From Crambe crambe (Eukaryota > Porifera > Demospongiae > Poecilosclerida > Crambeidae): 64,000 nucleotides of DNA. Shown in pieces: positions 35,701-44,360 of the stretch (positions are counted from its first letter, which is position 1; each line of letters starts with the position of its first letter). Below the pieces are notes generated by a model. The model saw only the letters and a list, made by a program, of their open reading frames with translations, ran no database searches and was not told the DNA's origin. Where the stretch lies: the NCBI GenBank assembly GCA_963924555.1, contig OZ004594.1, positions 3,069,563-3,133,562 of the forward strand, written 5' to 3'. The position numbers and the translations under genes are program-made.

Positions 35701-37397
35701 AGTGGGGTTGTAGTAGCACCTGAAGATGCTGTGTCAGCTTCATTCTGTTTTTCCTGGATAGCCACCTTCTGAGCCTGGGCACGAGTTGAAACTGCCTGGA
35801 CTGATATCTGACTGGCAACTGCTTTATCCACCACCTCCTTCATGAGAGAAGGGAAGAATGGTAGATCCCAACCCAATAGGGCACTGAACTTTGGCTCCAT
35901 CACCAAGACTTCCAAGGTTGTCTCATGTTCTCCAAATTGGAACTTAACTCGAGCTGTAGGACATTCCTTTGGTTTCCCTGTCACACCAACTGCCCAACGT
36001 CTCTTCCCGGTGTAGGCATCCTTGGGTACTACTCGCCGGTGAACCACTGTTCCATCAGCACCCGAGTCCAGGAGCATGTCCTTGTAAACTACTCCTTCAA
36101 TTTGACCTTCTATCATGTTTGGCTTATTATTCTTGCTGTCAAAGGTAGCTGTCATCGACTCCTCAATCATCATTACCTTCTTGGGGCATCTTGCTGAGAT
36201 ATGTCCATATTCCTTACAGTTGTAGCACTGTATTCCCTTGGCCTTTTCTGAGGGCGTCTTTAACGGGGTAGGACTTGCTGTCTTCACTGGCCCTGGAGGA
36301 GTTGAATCTTCATACTTCGTAGGTTGTGTGTCCGTACTCCCTGTCTGCTTCTGCGTGAAGAATTTCTTCTGCCATCTTGGATGGTCGGGGTAAGAATGCC
36401 TGTCCTCAAAAAATCGGTCTGCTAAGATTGCTGCTCTTGCTGCTGTGTCTGGGTCCTTGTCCCGGACGTGAGCTGCTGCTGCTGAGGGTAGAGTCTGGAG
36501 TAACTTTTCCTTCAGTATCCTGTCTTTGACTTCAGCTATGGTCTCTGCTCCCTCAATGTAGCGGGTCAGGAGTCTTGACCACCTGGTCAGAGCTCTTGTG
36601 TAGGAGTCACCCTTAGGTCTTGTGGCATTCCAGAACTGGTCGCCCAGTCGCTCTTGGCGGATGCCACAGAAGTCCAAGATCCTGTTCCTGGCTGTTTGGT
36701 AATCCCGCTGGCCGTTTACACTCAGCATGGCAAGTGCATCCCTGGCCTTGTTGTTGAGAAGTGGTCTCAGGTAACTCATCCACCTATCTGCTTCCATCTG
36801 GATCTCTTCCATATGTATTTCAAAGTTTGCTATGAAGTCCTCAATATCTGCGTCTTCTGTCATGGCAGACATCCTCGGAGTATCTCTTTGCCTCAGAGCT
36901 GTTTTTCTGTCTGCCTCTCGTCTTTCTTCGTCCTGCTTTCTCTGCTCAGCTTCTCTTTCTCGCCGCGCTCTTTCCTCCTGGCGTCTCCGTTCATCTTCCT
37001 GGAGTTTGAGTACCAGCTCCTGTTGTCTACGTTCTTCCTCTAGGCGCTGCCTCTCGGCATCTTGCACACGGCGGGTTTCTTCTCTCTCAGTCTGTGCTGC
37101 CAACATAGCTAGGATTGTCTGCTGCACCTGAGCTGCTCGTTCACCCTCTTGCTGTCTCCGTGCAGCCTCTTCTTCACGTCTACGTTGGTCATCTAGGCGT
37201 CTCTGCTCCTCCCTGAGTCTTTCCTCCTCACGCCTTGTCTCCTCTTTCCTGGCATCATCTGCTCGAAACTCTTGGAAGAGTCTGAGGACAGCTTCCATAC
37301 CAACAGGTTGTGGTGCTGCCTCCTCCTGTCCGCCTTTGGCCTTGGCTGTCCTGAGGCTAGATCTGCGGGGGAGCTCTGCTGCTTGGTTCTCCGACAT
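32745..37397 (-). CDS. Gag-Pol polyprotein of the gypsy element (1550 aa), integrase before reverse transcriptase
   Basis: Single open frame. Order of domains with rough positions: charged Glu/Arg-rich coiled coil (50-175); capsid-like region (180-350) whose last part resembles a SCAN domain; zinc knuckle CYNCKEYGHISARC (about 388-401); aspartic protease LLDSGADGT (about 442); integrase zinc-binding HX-H...CRECQEC (about 685-722); integrase core with DIVGP, SDQGSN and an LERFH glutamate (about 750-850); GPY/F motif WHGPYTIL; reverse transcriptase with YLDD (about 1255); RNase H with TDASDKG and TDHGALKF; end at 1550. No frameshift or stop was found. Gag and Pol are fused without a recoding site. 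It likely makes the particle and enzymes for its own retrotransposition. Catalytic motifs look complete. Confidence 0.93.
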   Translation of the reverse strand: MSENQAAELPRRSSLRTAKAKGGQEEAAPQPVGMEAVLRLFQEFRADDARKEETRREEERLREEQRRLDDQRRREEEAARRQQEGERAAQVQQTILAMLAAQTEREETRRVQDAERQRLEEERRQQELVLKLQEDERRRQEERARREREAEQRKQDEERREADRKTALRQRDTPRMSAMTEDADIEDFIANFEIHMEEIQMEADRWMSYLRPLLNNKARDALAMLSVNGQRDYQTARNRILDFCGIRQERLGDQFWNATRPKGDSYTRALTRWSRLLTRYIEGAETIAEVKDRILKEKLLQTLPSAAAAHVRDKDPDTAARAAILADRFFEDRHSYPDHPRWQKKFFTQKQTGSTDTQPTKYEDSTPPGPVKTASPTPLKTPSEKAKGIQCYNCKEYGHISARCPKKVMMIEESMTATFDSKNNKPNMIEGQIEGVVYKDMLLDSGADGTVVHRRVVPKDAYTGKRRWAVGVTGKPKECPTARVKFQFGEHETTLEVLVMEPKFSALLGWDLPFFPSLMKEVVDKAVASQISVQAVSTRAQAQKVAIQEKQNEADTASSGATTTPLELKEDVEELPNFSDDMFLPPRPEKQKQTKSQKRERAKCFQSTLLAEDGMEKVGTEQLKVAQKQDETLQDLWTQAQSDKDSTFMVEDGVLLHVSTNKQDETFTQIVVPARYRSWIFKLAHRAPMAGHFGTKKTQEKILQQFYWPKLGADVSRWCRECQECQKGNKTLQKKAELIPLPVIDQPFKRVAMDIVGPLRRTTTGFKYILTFMDFATRYAEAVPLKKIDAETVADALCQIFTRLGIPDEILSDQGSNFMSTLMAAVFNLLQVKHIRTSPYHPQTDGMLERFHATLKAMLRKTCPASKEWDRWLPYACFAYRDTPHSATGFSPFELMFGRQVRGPLTIVKEQWTGKEKTPESIVSFVLRLQEKLLETAEIAKETEAKSKAASKKWYDQKARDRHFEVGTQVLALIPDGQDKLSAQWHGPYTILEQVSPVSYRIETPERKKKTRQFHVNMLKKWTTPTNVMNVMVAQEAEDDDEGELQLYMLDTELVGETVINANLSPQQNDELQQLLGEVTATLSNTPGLTDMAEHTIPTGDTRPIHQHPYRVPMAWQGQVRQEIQSMLKLGVIEPSDSPWASPIVPVKKKDGTIRLCIDYRKLNSVTSDDTYQMPRVDELIENLGDAVYITTLDLTKGYYQVPVAEMDREKTAFTTPFGKYRFRAMPFGLKGAPTTFQRMMDRILGDCCKYAAAYLDDVIIFSRDWDSHLKHIRDVFDRLSRAGLTVKRKKCQFAMRECSYLGHIVGCGLVRPETAKVEAIRDFKVPQTKKDVRAFLGLVGYYRKFIPNFAEISACLTDLTKNIAPAKVRWQPQHQTAFNKLKLSLQKEPILVCPDYTKPFWLQTDASDKGIGAVLSQRDNTGTDHPVAFYSRKLLPREIKYSTTEKECLAIVNSLKHYAVYLLGRQFVIQTDHGALKFLHTMKNSNGRLTRWALALQPFSFTVMHRPGKIHGNADGLSRQSWGEDTERTDDVSPEEGEGSVRDTPLTVT
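32776..32793 (-). other. Polypurine tract
   Basis: In element sense an 18-nt run AGAAGAAGGGGAGGGGAG directly before the 3' LTR. This is the usual place and composition of the primer for plus-strand synthesis. Confidence 0.85.
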
Positions 37398-37475
37398 AAT
37401 CCTCTCTCATACAAAAAGGTGAGTTAGCTATACCTCTAGATCTCGTTTCTTCGGCTTCCGCTGCCAGACACAAGT

Positions 37476-37493
37476 CCCGAATCGCTGCCACCA
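37476..37493 (-). other. tRNA primer-binding site
   Basis: In element sense TGGTGGCAGCGATTCGGG starts two bases after the 5' LTR. It begins with TGG, the complement of a tRNA CCA end. I did not assign the tRNA. Confidence 0.75.
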
Positions 37494-37495
37494 AA

Positions 37496-37773
37496 TGTTA
37501 GGGATCTACTACCCCTATCACAATGGGTCCACTTGTCGACTGGCTATGAAGCTAACAATAGTCAAGTTTTGAGAATAAATATCTTTTCAAGCAAAAGTGA
37601 ACCAGAAAACAAAAGAATGAATTTGCTCTCTTATATTAGCAAGATGATCTAATCATAGAATCATGTGAGGATGAGCATAAAGCTTAACTCAAAATGTGCT
37701 GATTGTGTGTTAATGTTGTTTGTCCATGTCCTGCATTCTGTCCTATGTAACTGTTAGGGGTGTATCCCTAACA
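37496..37773 (-). repeat. 5' LTR of the gypsy element
   Basis: 278 bp, no difference from the 3' LTR by eye. Its U3 end in element sense holds a small hairpin formed by TGTTAGGG and CCCTAACA with a short loop. The LTR contributes the tail of a 168-codon truncated ankyrin frame (38260-37754). Confidence 0.95.
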
Positions 37774-38633
37774 ACAATGCAACCTCTTTTTTCCCACCCA
37801 ATGCTGCCACATGGAGTGGTGTGTCATTTTCATCATCCCTAGCATTGATATCAGCCTTGTGGTCTCGTATCAGAGTTTGAACTAGGCTAACATTACCTCC
37901 TTTGCATGCCCAATGAAGTAATGTTTTATTGTTTTTACTTTTGATATTTGAAGGACAGTGATACTCATTCAATAGAGTAAGCACCACATGCTCCCACCCA
38001 TTCAAAGCAGCATCTATTAGTGGTATGCAACCATTAACATCCTTAAAGAGTACATCAGCATCGAAGTGAGCTATCAGTACCTTCACCATATCTAAGTGAC
38101 CTTTAGCACAGGCATAATGCAGTGGAGTCTTCCCATTGGAGTCAGTACAGTTTACATTGTACTCACCACTTTGCAGTAATTCCCTGACCTTGTCCACATC
38201 ACCTGACTCTGCAGCTAGGTGGAGGGGAGTGACACCAGTGACTGAGGAAGTTGAGGCCATAGCTTTTCATGTAACTTGCTTCAGTATAATATTGTAATTG
38301 CTATCAGTATTAGCGTAGATCCACGTATTGTCACCACCACAAGTTTGGACCCTATTATCACCATGTGGGTCAAAAGTGCAAGATTGAATAGTTTACTGAG
38401 ATTTGCACACTGCCAGTAAATTCTCCAGAGCACATGGTCCACTTTGATATCTGCATCGATGGTATTATCGAAAGGTGAGTTCTAGAAACAGCCTTTCTTT
38501 TAAAGCTAGCTTGGTGACAGTATTTTTTCTTTCGAGGAATGTTTAGTCCATGGCACAAGAGCTCATTTTAGCTTCTAAATGAAGCAAATAACTAACTTGC
38601 TCACATACGGATGGTTATCTATAACATTACAGT

Positions 38634-39237
38634 ATGGCCAAAGCAAGGAGAAATCAGTGGCAGGACTCTGACATGGTAGCTGCAATGAATGCAGTAAAAG
38701 AGGGCAAAGGAACAATCACTTCTATGGCTAGGATCTATCATGTTCCAATTGGATGATAGAATAAAAGGCCAGGTTCGGCATGGCAAAAGCCCTGGACCTT
38801 CAACAGTACTATCGAAAGAGGAAGAGGATGCTTTAGTGGCATATCTTGTTCATATGGCAAAGCAAGGCTTCCCACTCACTCCTAGAATGACCACTGCCTT
38901 TGGATGGGCCATTGCCATAAGAACAGGCAAGGCTGACCGGTTTCCAGACGAAGGACTAAGCAAGAACTGGTTCACACGATTTTGTAAGCACCACCCTGAA
39001 AGAAAAGTCCGTCTCCCAGCAAGATTCAAGAGAAGTGATGACACTGTGGAATCTTCAGATGGCAATGAATCAGATACTGTTTGTGAGAAGTGTTTGAAAC
39101 GGGAGCCAGATGGTTATAATGAGAGAAATGTGTTCTGGATAGACTATAAAGTATGCGACCGATGGTTTCATGTATTTTGTATCTATGGAAAAAATTACAC
39201 CAAAAGTTGACTAATCTGTGAAGACTGTCAGGATTAA
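38634..39237 (+). pseudogene. Pogo-type transposase relic: HTH domains joined to a broken PHD finger, no DDE core
   Basis: First frame from ATG 38634 (MAKARRNQWQDSDMVAAM...) gives a psq-like HTH and stops at 38756. The reading continues one base out of phase from about 38749 (LDDRIKGQVRHGKSPGP) through a CENP-B-type HTH (LSKEEEDALVAYLVHMAKQG ... NWFTRFCKHHPERK). It then jumps directly to a PHD-like cysteine cluster (CEKCLK ... CDRWFHVFCI) and a stop at 39208-39210 in place of a Trp-like position, after which ICEDCQD follows. A Tyr stands where a zinc-binding Cys is usual (WIDYKVC). Family knowledge: pogo/Jerky transposases have HTH domains, a DDE domain and sometimes a C-terminal zinc finger. 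Here the DDE portion is deleted, with a frameshift and a nonsense codon besides. Confidence 0.7.
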
Positions 39238-39322
39238 ACTCATTTTATGTCTGTATTTATTTTAACTTTATTTATATACCTTTTAACTCCTTTTTCATAT
39301 TTTTTCCCATTGAAATAGGATG

Positions 39323-39358
39323 TGGTGATAATAGGTTCACTTGAACCTATTATCACCA
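39323..39358. repeat. Perfect palindrome in the pogo-like element
   Basis: Arms of 17 nt (TGGTGATAATAGGTTCA and its complement) around a 2-nt centre. Part of it, CCTATTATCACCAT, recurs near the left end (38350-38364) and resembles the termini, so it may be a duplicated transposase-binding site. Confidence 0.8.
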
Positions 39359-39631
39359 TTTGAAATATTGCAATACAATTCACTGAGTAATGAGTGACTA
39401 TTTTCATTTAATTAGGACAGGCTTCTAGAATATCTAAATAGTGAGCTGTACAAAATCTATGAATAATTCATAATATTTGTGAAAGTAATATTGAGTATGG
39501 ACAAAAAGTGGTGATAATACGTTGATCTACGCTAATTATCATTTTAGTTTCACAGTGTACAATGTTTAAAGTGTGCAACTAGAATACCATAAAAAATATT
39601 AAAGCTGGGAGACATAGCTAGCTAACTATAT

Positions 39632-39790
39632 TCATAGTTCATCTTTGGGGATATCAGACTCATCCCCTTTATCATCACCATCATCATCCCCATCACTATC
39701 ATCTTCATCATTATCCATGACACGTGCCTGCAATCTTCTTCTCTACATACTGGATCAGATAATCCAACGTACATACTCCAGAGTTCTAGG
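39632..39790 (-). pseudogene. Relic resembling the C-terminal exon of a protein disulfide isomerase (KDEL tail)
   Basis: On the minus strand: TLDYLIQYVEKKIAG, then after a one-base shift an acidic stretch MDNDEDDSDGDDDG..., ending SDIPKDEL and a stop (39632-39634). Protein disulfide isomerases end with a TLD-LIK-YV helix, an acidic linker and KDEL for ER retrieval. Only this end is present and it is out of frame, so it is a fragment. A sister relic is at 49904-50075. Confidence 0.5.
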
Positions 39791-39944
39791 ATCTACACAC
39801 ACTGACACATTCTGGTTCACAATGGAGCAACTAAGTCGCTTGCTTTGATTTATTAGTTTGGTCTAGCTATTTGGCTAATGTCTTGACTTGCACCTACTAT
39901 GTAATCATTATTATGCTAAGTGTGCTCTCATTTTGAGATACTTC

Positions 39945-40800
39945 TAATGGTTAGGAGCAGCTCTATTGCTTATGGAGTCTTCATTGACAGCATATGCCGT
40001 AGGGACATTTTTAAGATTTAGGGATGCTAGCAAGTGTGTACTCACAAACCATTAGACAAAAATTTAAAATGTGAATACATTAATTGCATTCCTGAATGAA
40101 TATCACATATTCCCATTAGTGACCACACCCCATAGACCCAGTGTTACCTCACAGGGCCAGTCACTTGAGGTCAAGTAATGGAAGAGTGGCAGGGGGACTG
40201 GACTCCCTGGAACTCCCCTGGTTCCTCTGCCACTACATATGAAGCAGAGTCCAAGCACCACCTCATCCACAGCTTTGTAACATACACAGGAATTGTAAGG
40301 ATTATTAAAGGGACGTACTATTAGCTTGCTTCAAGAGAGTATTCCTAACACTGTCACTATAAATCATGACTCACTATTATTAATATTTAATAGTGGAACA
40401 CTTACTCTCAATATTGTCACGACAATAGATGACATCACGCTCTTAAAGTGGGAATTTCTTAAAAGTTAGAGTCTCTTTCCTGAGGGGTTATCATCTAAAT
40501 CTAGGAAGAGAGAGAGAGAGGAAGAAATTTAAAGACGATAGGAAAGTCATAATGGTGTATTACCAAGTGCTCATTGCTCACCATGAATGAAAACTCATAA
40601 TCAATGCTCTCCATAATTGTCTTCTTTGAAGCTGAGATTCAGAAGATATGCACACCTTTGTCTTGATCACATGACGACTTCGAGGAAAAGGTCAACACAT
40701 CACTAGTAGTGATGACCTCTTATTTATAGCTGCCATGATGCACTCACCAATGCTGTCTCCAAGTGCAAAGTATTGCAAGTTAGGATGTGAAAATAACACA
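39945..40800. repeat. Dispersed 0.9-kb flank repeat, copy c
   Basis: Starts AGATACTTCTAATGGTTAGG; matches 51655-52500 most closely, and also 6331-7215 and 7615-8520. Carries the AGGTCA...TGACCT palindrome near 40688-40717. Confidence 0.65.
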
Positions 40801-41357
40801 AAAATGAGTAACTAGTTAATTAGAACACAAAGTAGCCAAAAACATTGAAAAAACAAAATTAAAATATAAAGAGATGAAAAATAATTGATGCAAGAGAGGA
40901 TGCACTAAATGGAACAATCACACCTTTGATGATACACACACACACTTAGAATAATACATTAGATTAGAAAGCCCTAAAGACAGTGTGTACCTTATTTCTA
41001 ATTTATAGTGTAAAGATGTAATTGTTCTATTATTTCTAGTGTATACAGGATACTGACTCTGGTCAGTTTGGAGATAGATCACTCCTGGAGGGTCTAAGTA
41101 CTTTATTTGCTAACCCTAGTGCCCTTGCACACACAAACAAACCACAAATTAAGTTGCCCTAGTAAACAGATAGAAGGTGAGTATTTAGGATTAGGGGACC
41201 TGTAAGGTTCATTCATTCAAATTCTAACCCACTAGTAGTTAATTCCAGTGACAGCAGTTGAGTTGGCCAAGAAGTTTCTCAGTGGTGGATTATGGACTGG
41301 ATGCACCAGTGGTTGGTTGTAACCTGATCAGTCTGTGGTGAATTCATAGTAAATAAG
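40801..41357. other. Intergenic flank module without gene
   Basis: AT-rich; shares the TGTGTACCTTATTTCTAATT segment and the GACTCTGGTCAG ... TTTGCTAACC segment with 20.6-21.7 kb. Here the CA tract is only a few units and the 49-bp minisatellite is absent. Confidence 0.6.
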
Positions 41358-41484
41358 CCACTGTATAGTGCAAATTTTTTGTGGGTCAAAATTTTCGCGT
41401 TTTGAAAAAATAATGCACACAAAATGTATATGGCTCACACATAACATGAACATTTTAACCCACAAAATTTTTGCGCTATATGGT
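41358..41484. mobile_element. MITE, about 127 bp, with an empty site in paralogous flanks
   Basis: Ends form an inverted repeat (left TGTATAGTGCAAATTTTTTG, right complement of TATAGCGCAAAAATTTTG). The paralogous flanks at about 23037 and 55365 read AAATAAGTTATGATCC with no insert, which shows the insertion directly. No coding capacity. Confidence 0.75.
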
Positions 41485-41855
41485 ATGATCCAATGTTATT
41501 TCTCTTCCTGCTTTGTATAATGATTTCTCATTTGGTGTTATAATTATAAATAATTATTATGAAGAAGTTTCCATAGCAACCAAATATATAGTACATAGTT
41601 ATATACAACAAACACTGATCAATGATAGCTAATTCTCTATGCAAAATGAAGACATAAAATTCAAAAAGCTAAAAATAAAAATTAGGTTATTGTAATCAAT
41701 GTAGCAAGTGCTTATGATGAGGTGTTATTTATGCATGTGATTGTACCAAAGGTTTGGAAATACACAATTGTGTACAGTACTCAAACTCTTGATGTGGCAG
41801 AAGAGCTGAAAGTGTTTCTTCTGTGGGAATAACGATATGAGGAATTGAATATTCG
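41485..41855. other. Intergenic flank module without gene
   Basis: Same module as at 23.04-23.39 and 11.39-11.69 kb, leading into the 30-bp minisatellite. No coding signal. Confidence 0.6.
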
Positions 41856-42640
41856 AATATTAACTGTATCCAGATTGATTTGAACTGTAACTGGAGAACA
41901 TAGATTTGGAATTTAGAATAATTAACTGAAATCTTGAACTGTACAGCCAGACGGAGTTGCTGGATTAAGAGTTAACTGCAGCCAGATAAAGATTTCAAAT
42001 ATTAACTGTAGCCAGATAAAGAGTTCAAGTATTAACTGTAGCCGGATAAAGAGTTCAAATATTAACTGTAGCCGGATAAAGAGTTCAAATATTAACTGTA
42101 GCCGGATAAAGAGTTTGAATATTAACTGTAGCCAGATAAAGAGTTCAAGTATTAACTGCAGCCGGATAAAGATTTCAAATATTAACTGTAGCTGGATAAA
42201 GAGTTCAAATATTAACTGTAGCCGGATAAAGAGTTCAAATATTAACTGTAGCCAGATAAAGAGTTCAAGTATTAACTGTGGCCGGATAAAGAGTTCAAAT
42301 ATTAACTGTAGCCAGATAAAGAGTTCAAATATTAACTGTAGCCAGATAGAGTTCAAGTATTAACTGATGCCGGATAAAGAGTTTGAATATTAACTGTAGC
42401 CGGATAAAGACTTCAAATATTAACTGTAGCCGGATAAAGAGTTTGAATATTAACTGTAGCCAGATAAAGAGTTCAAATATTAACTGTAGCCAGATAGAGT
42501 TCAAGTATTAACTGTGGCCGGATAAAGAGTTCAAGTATTAACATTAGCCGGATAAAGAGTTCAAGTATTAACTGTGGCCAGATAAAGAGTTCAATTTTCC
42601 AGATTAAGAGTTCAAAATTAATATTAACTCTAGCTGAATT
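41856..42640. repeat. 30-bp minisatellite array downstream of copy 4
   Basis: About 23 units of the GTAGCCGGATAAAGAGTTCA repeat with mild variation (GTAGCCAGATAAAGAG, GTGGCCGG). It is among the longest of the 30-bp arrays in the window. Confidence 0.85.
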
Positions 42641-44360
42641 AATATTAATGCACAGTTAGGCCACAAACTTGATCAAATTAATTCTCAAATGTGGTTGAAC
42701 TTGTTTGTAGAGTTAGCGTTATGGATTTTGAGACCATTTTCACCAACTGGTCATATATTGGACTGCATGAAAAGTCACAGAGTGTAGTGTAGTGTCTTCA
42801 TTTTAAGGTGACGTTGGTATTAGTTCATGATAGTACACGCAGCAAGGAGATACTTCCAACGGTTAGGAGTTGTATTACCTTCAGATATGAATTAGTCATA
42901 ATTATTAGTTGTGAAATATAGAAGTGTCTATAAGAAACCAGAAGGCAACTATGAACAGAGATGATGATGCATTGTCAAAAGTATACAACAGTTTGATATA
43001 GTCAGCTAGCTATCACTATGACCCAAGGGTATGGTTTCATGTAAGATATAAAAAAGCTGTGTCACAGCAACCTCCTTCAGGGGCCTAATTTGTTTATTCT
43101 GTGTCATTTAAATCATTCATACTGATGATGACTATTGTAAAGTAGTTGAAACGTTTGTGCATTAAAGATATTTGACTAGTAATTGTCTTATAGAAGTGTC
43201 TGTAGAGCAATCTGATTCATAGTATAGTTCAACCATAGGATATTGCTTACAGAATCTTCATTAGCAGTAACCAACCATGTCTAGCAGTGTACAGGCATTC
43301 TATTATAACACAGCAAGATAGCTAAATCTCTTAATACCACCATTATAATTAGTGGATAATAACTATAACACTCACTTGGATATCACTAATTGATTAGCTA
43401 TCATCTGAATCTGCATTGAAAGGAAGAGAGGAACAAATTGAACATGATAAACAAGACATGGTGCTCATTGCTCACCATGAATGAAACAATGCTATCCATA
43501 TAATTATAATTGTCTTCTTCGTCAGTACCTACCAATAGATAATGCACACCTTGTCTTGATCACATGACGATCTGGAGGAAAAAGTCAACACATCACTAGT
43601 AATGATATGATGCACTCACCAATGCTGTCTCCAAGTGCCAAGTATTCGTTAGGATGTGAAAATACGTAACACAAATACAAAGTAGCTAGTTATCAAAAAA
43701 AATTACAAAGAAAAAAGATTGATTCCACTGTTACATGATTCAATACACACTTAGATTAGAAATAAGGTACACACTTAAGGGAATGGCAAACACAAAGAAT
43801 ATCATAATAAATTTAAACAAATAAAGCTGGTGCACAAAATTAGAGAGAGCATACCAAATAGAAGAGTTCACACTTTTATGAGATACAGATATGATACACA
43901 CGAAGATTAGAGAGGTACAGAAGTGTAGAGGTCATATAGAAGACTATTGGAAAGGCACACAGTAGAGGACACACATCAGATTAGAGAGATGCATACTTAC
44001 AACACAAATACAGGGATACAGTAGAGGAAGATACGTATGTAAACCATACCAGAGATCAATTGAAGATAAAGATACAGGATATTCATGATTAGAGGAAGAT
44101 ACACACTAAAGAGATCCATACTAGATAGAGAATAACTACACATAGAGCTAGTGAAAAATAAGCTGAATGACAGTAAAGATCACAATATACATTCTAATGA
44201 GTGATTGCTAGCTAGCAATAAAGAAGAGGCAACACCCTATAATTAATGAAAACTGGCATATAAAAAATTGAGGGGTGGGGAAGAAAGGGAGGGGAGGGGG
44301 AGGGGGAATACCCTAAACAACACGAGTTACTAATATACACACACTCAATTTCTACACATA
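42641..44360. other. 3' flank of copy 4, gene-free, with a hammerhead-like motif
   Basis: No gene recognised. At 43122-43152 lies CTGATGA, a possible stem (GACTA/TAGTT), and GAAAC, resembling a hammerhead core. From 43300 to 43660 it matches the 8.93-9.3 and 52.87-53.28 kb modules. Near 44217-44255 the sequence aligns with the part of copy 3 that encodes the membrane tail, but here lies beyond the copy 4 stop. Confidence 0.5.

Larger units (their letters stand above)
32498..37773 (-). mobile_element. Intact Ty3/gypsy LTR retrotransposon, Gmr1-like, 5276 bp
   Basis: Two 278-bp LTRs (32498-32775 and 37496-37773) that I read as identical, beginning TGTTAGGGAT and ending ATCCCTAACA, a 5-bp target duplication, a primer-binding site, a polypurine tract and one open gag-pol frame. 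The element is transcribed on the minus strand, in the same sense as the host gene. Integrase lies before reverse transcriptase, the arrangement known for the Gmr1 clade of Ty3/gypsy elements and otherwise typical of Ty1/copia. Identical LTRs imply a very recent insertion. Confidence 0.95.
32493..37778. repeat. Target site duplication ACAAT around the gypsy element
   Basis: ACAAT at 32493-32497 and again at 37774-37778 directly abut the two LTRs. The joined flanks match the usual AAAAACAATGCAACCTC sequence of the ankyrin unit, confirming the insertion point. Confidence 0.95.
24699..38260 (-). pseudogene. Copy 3: longest ANK-Roc-COR-Death-Death paralogue, split by a retrotransposon and two indels
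   Basis: On the minus strand: 38260-37774, interruption by the gypsy element, 32497-25191, a 67-nt intron (25190-25124), then 25123-24699. Leaving out the element and one target duplication, the exon lengths add up to 8214 nt (about 2737 codons) with about 26 double ankyrin units. It has P-loop GNPGAGKS, DFAGDPEYY, GSHSD, COR, a first Death-like domain (LEIPRGVLDAIEVDYPTD) and a second Death domain. Uniquely the frame continues past LFQYN into a proline-rich linker and a hydrophobic segment (FLLVQLLLISFGCLLFFILY) preceded by lysines, a likely tail anchor. Defects: one T missing at 31371, one extra T in the run at 31893-31900 (together restoring frame), and the 5.3-kb insertion. The 5' flank is also replaced by a transposon. 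Probably not expressed as a full protein. Confidence 0.85.
38313..39532 (+). mobile_element. Degenerate pogo-like DNA transposon, 1.22 kb
   Basis: Inverted termini GCGTAGATCCACGTATTGTC (left) and a near-perfect reverse complement at the right end (39505-39532), flanked on both sides by TA (38311-38312, 39533-39534), as expected for Tc1/mariner/pogo insertions. Inside are the two ends of a transposase-like gene and a 17+17 palindrome. The catalytic DDE core is absent, so the element is non-autonomous. It begins about 50 bp upstream of the copy 3 ATG. Confidence 0.75.

Noticed and set aside
33100..37131. Plus-strand and second-frame open reading frames inside the gypsy element
   Set aside because: Shadows of gag-pol; none has domain similarity or splice context.
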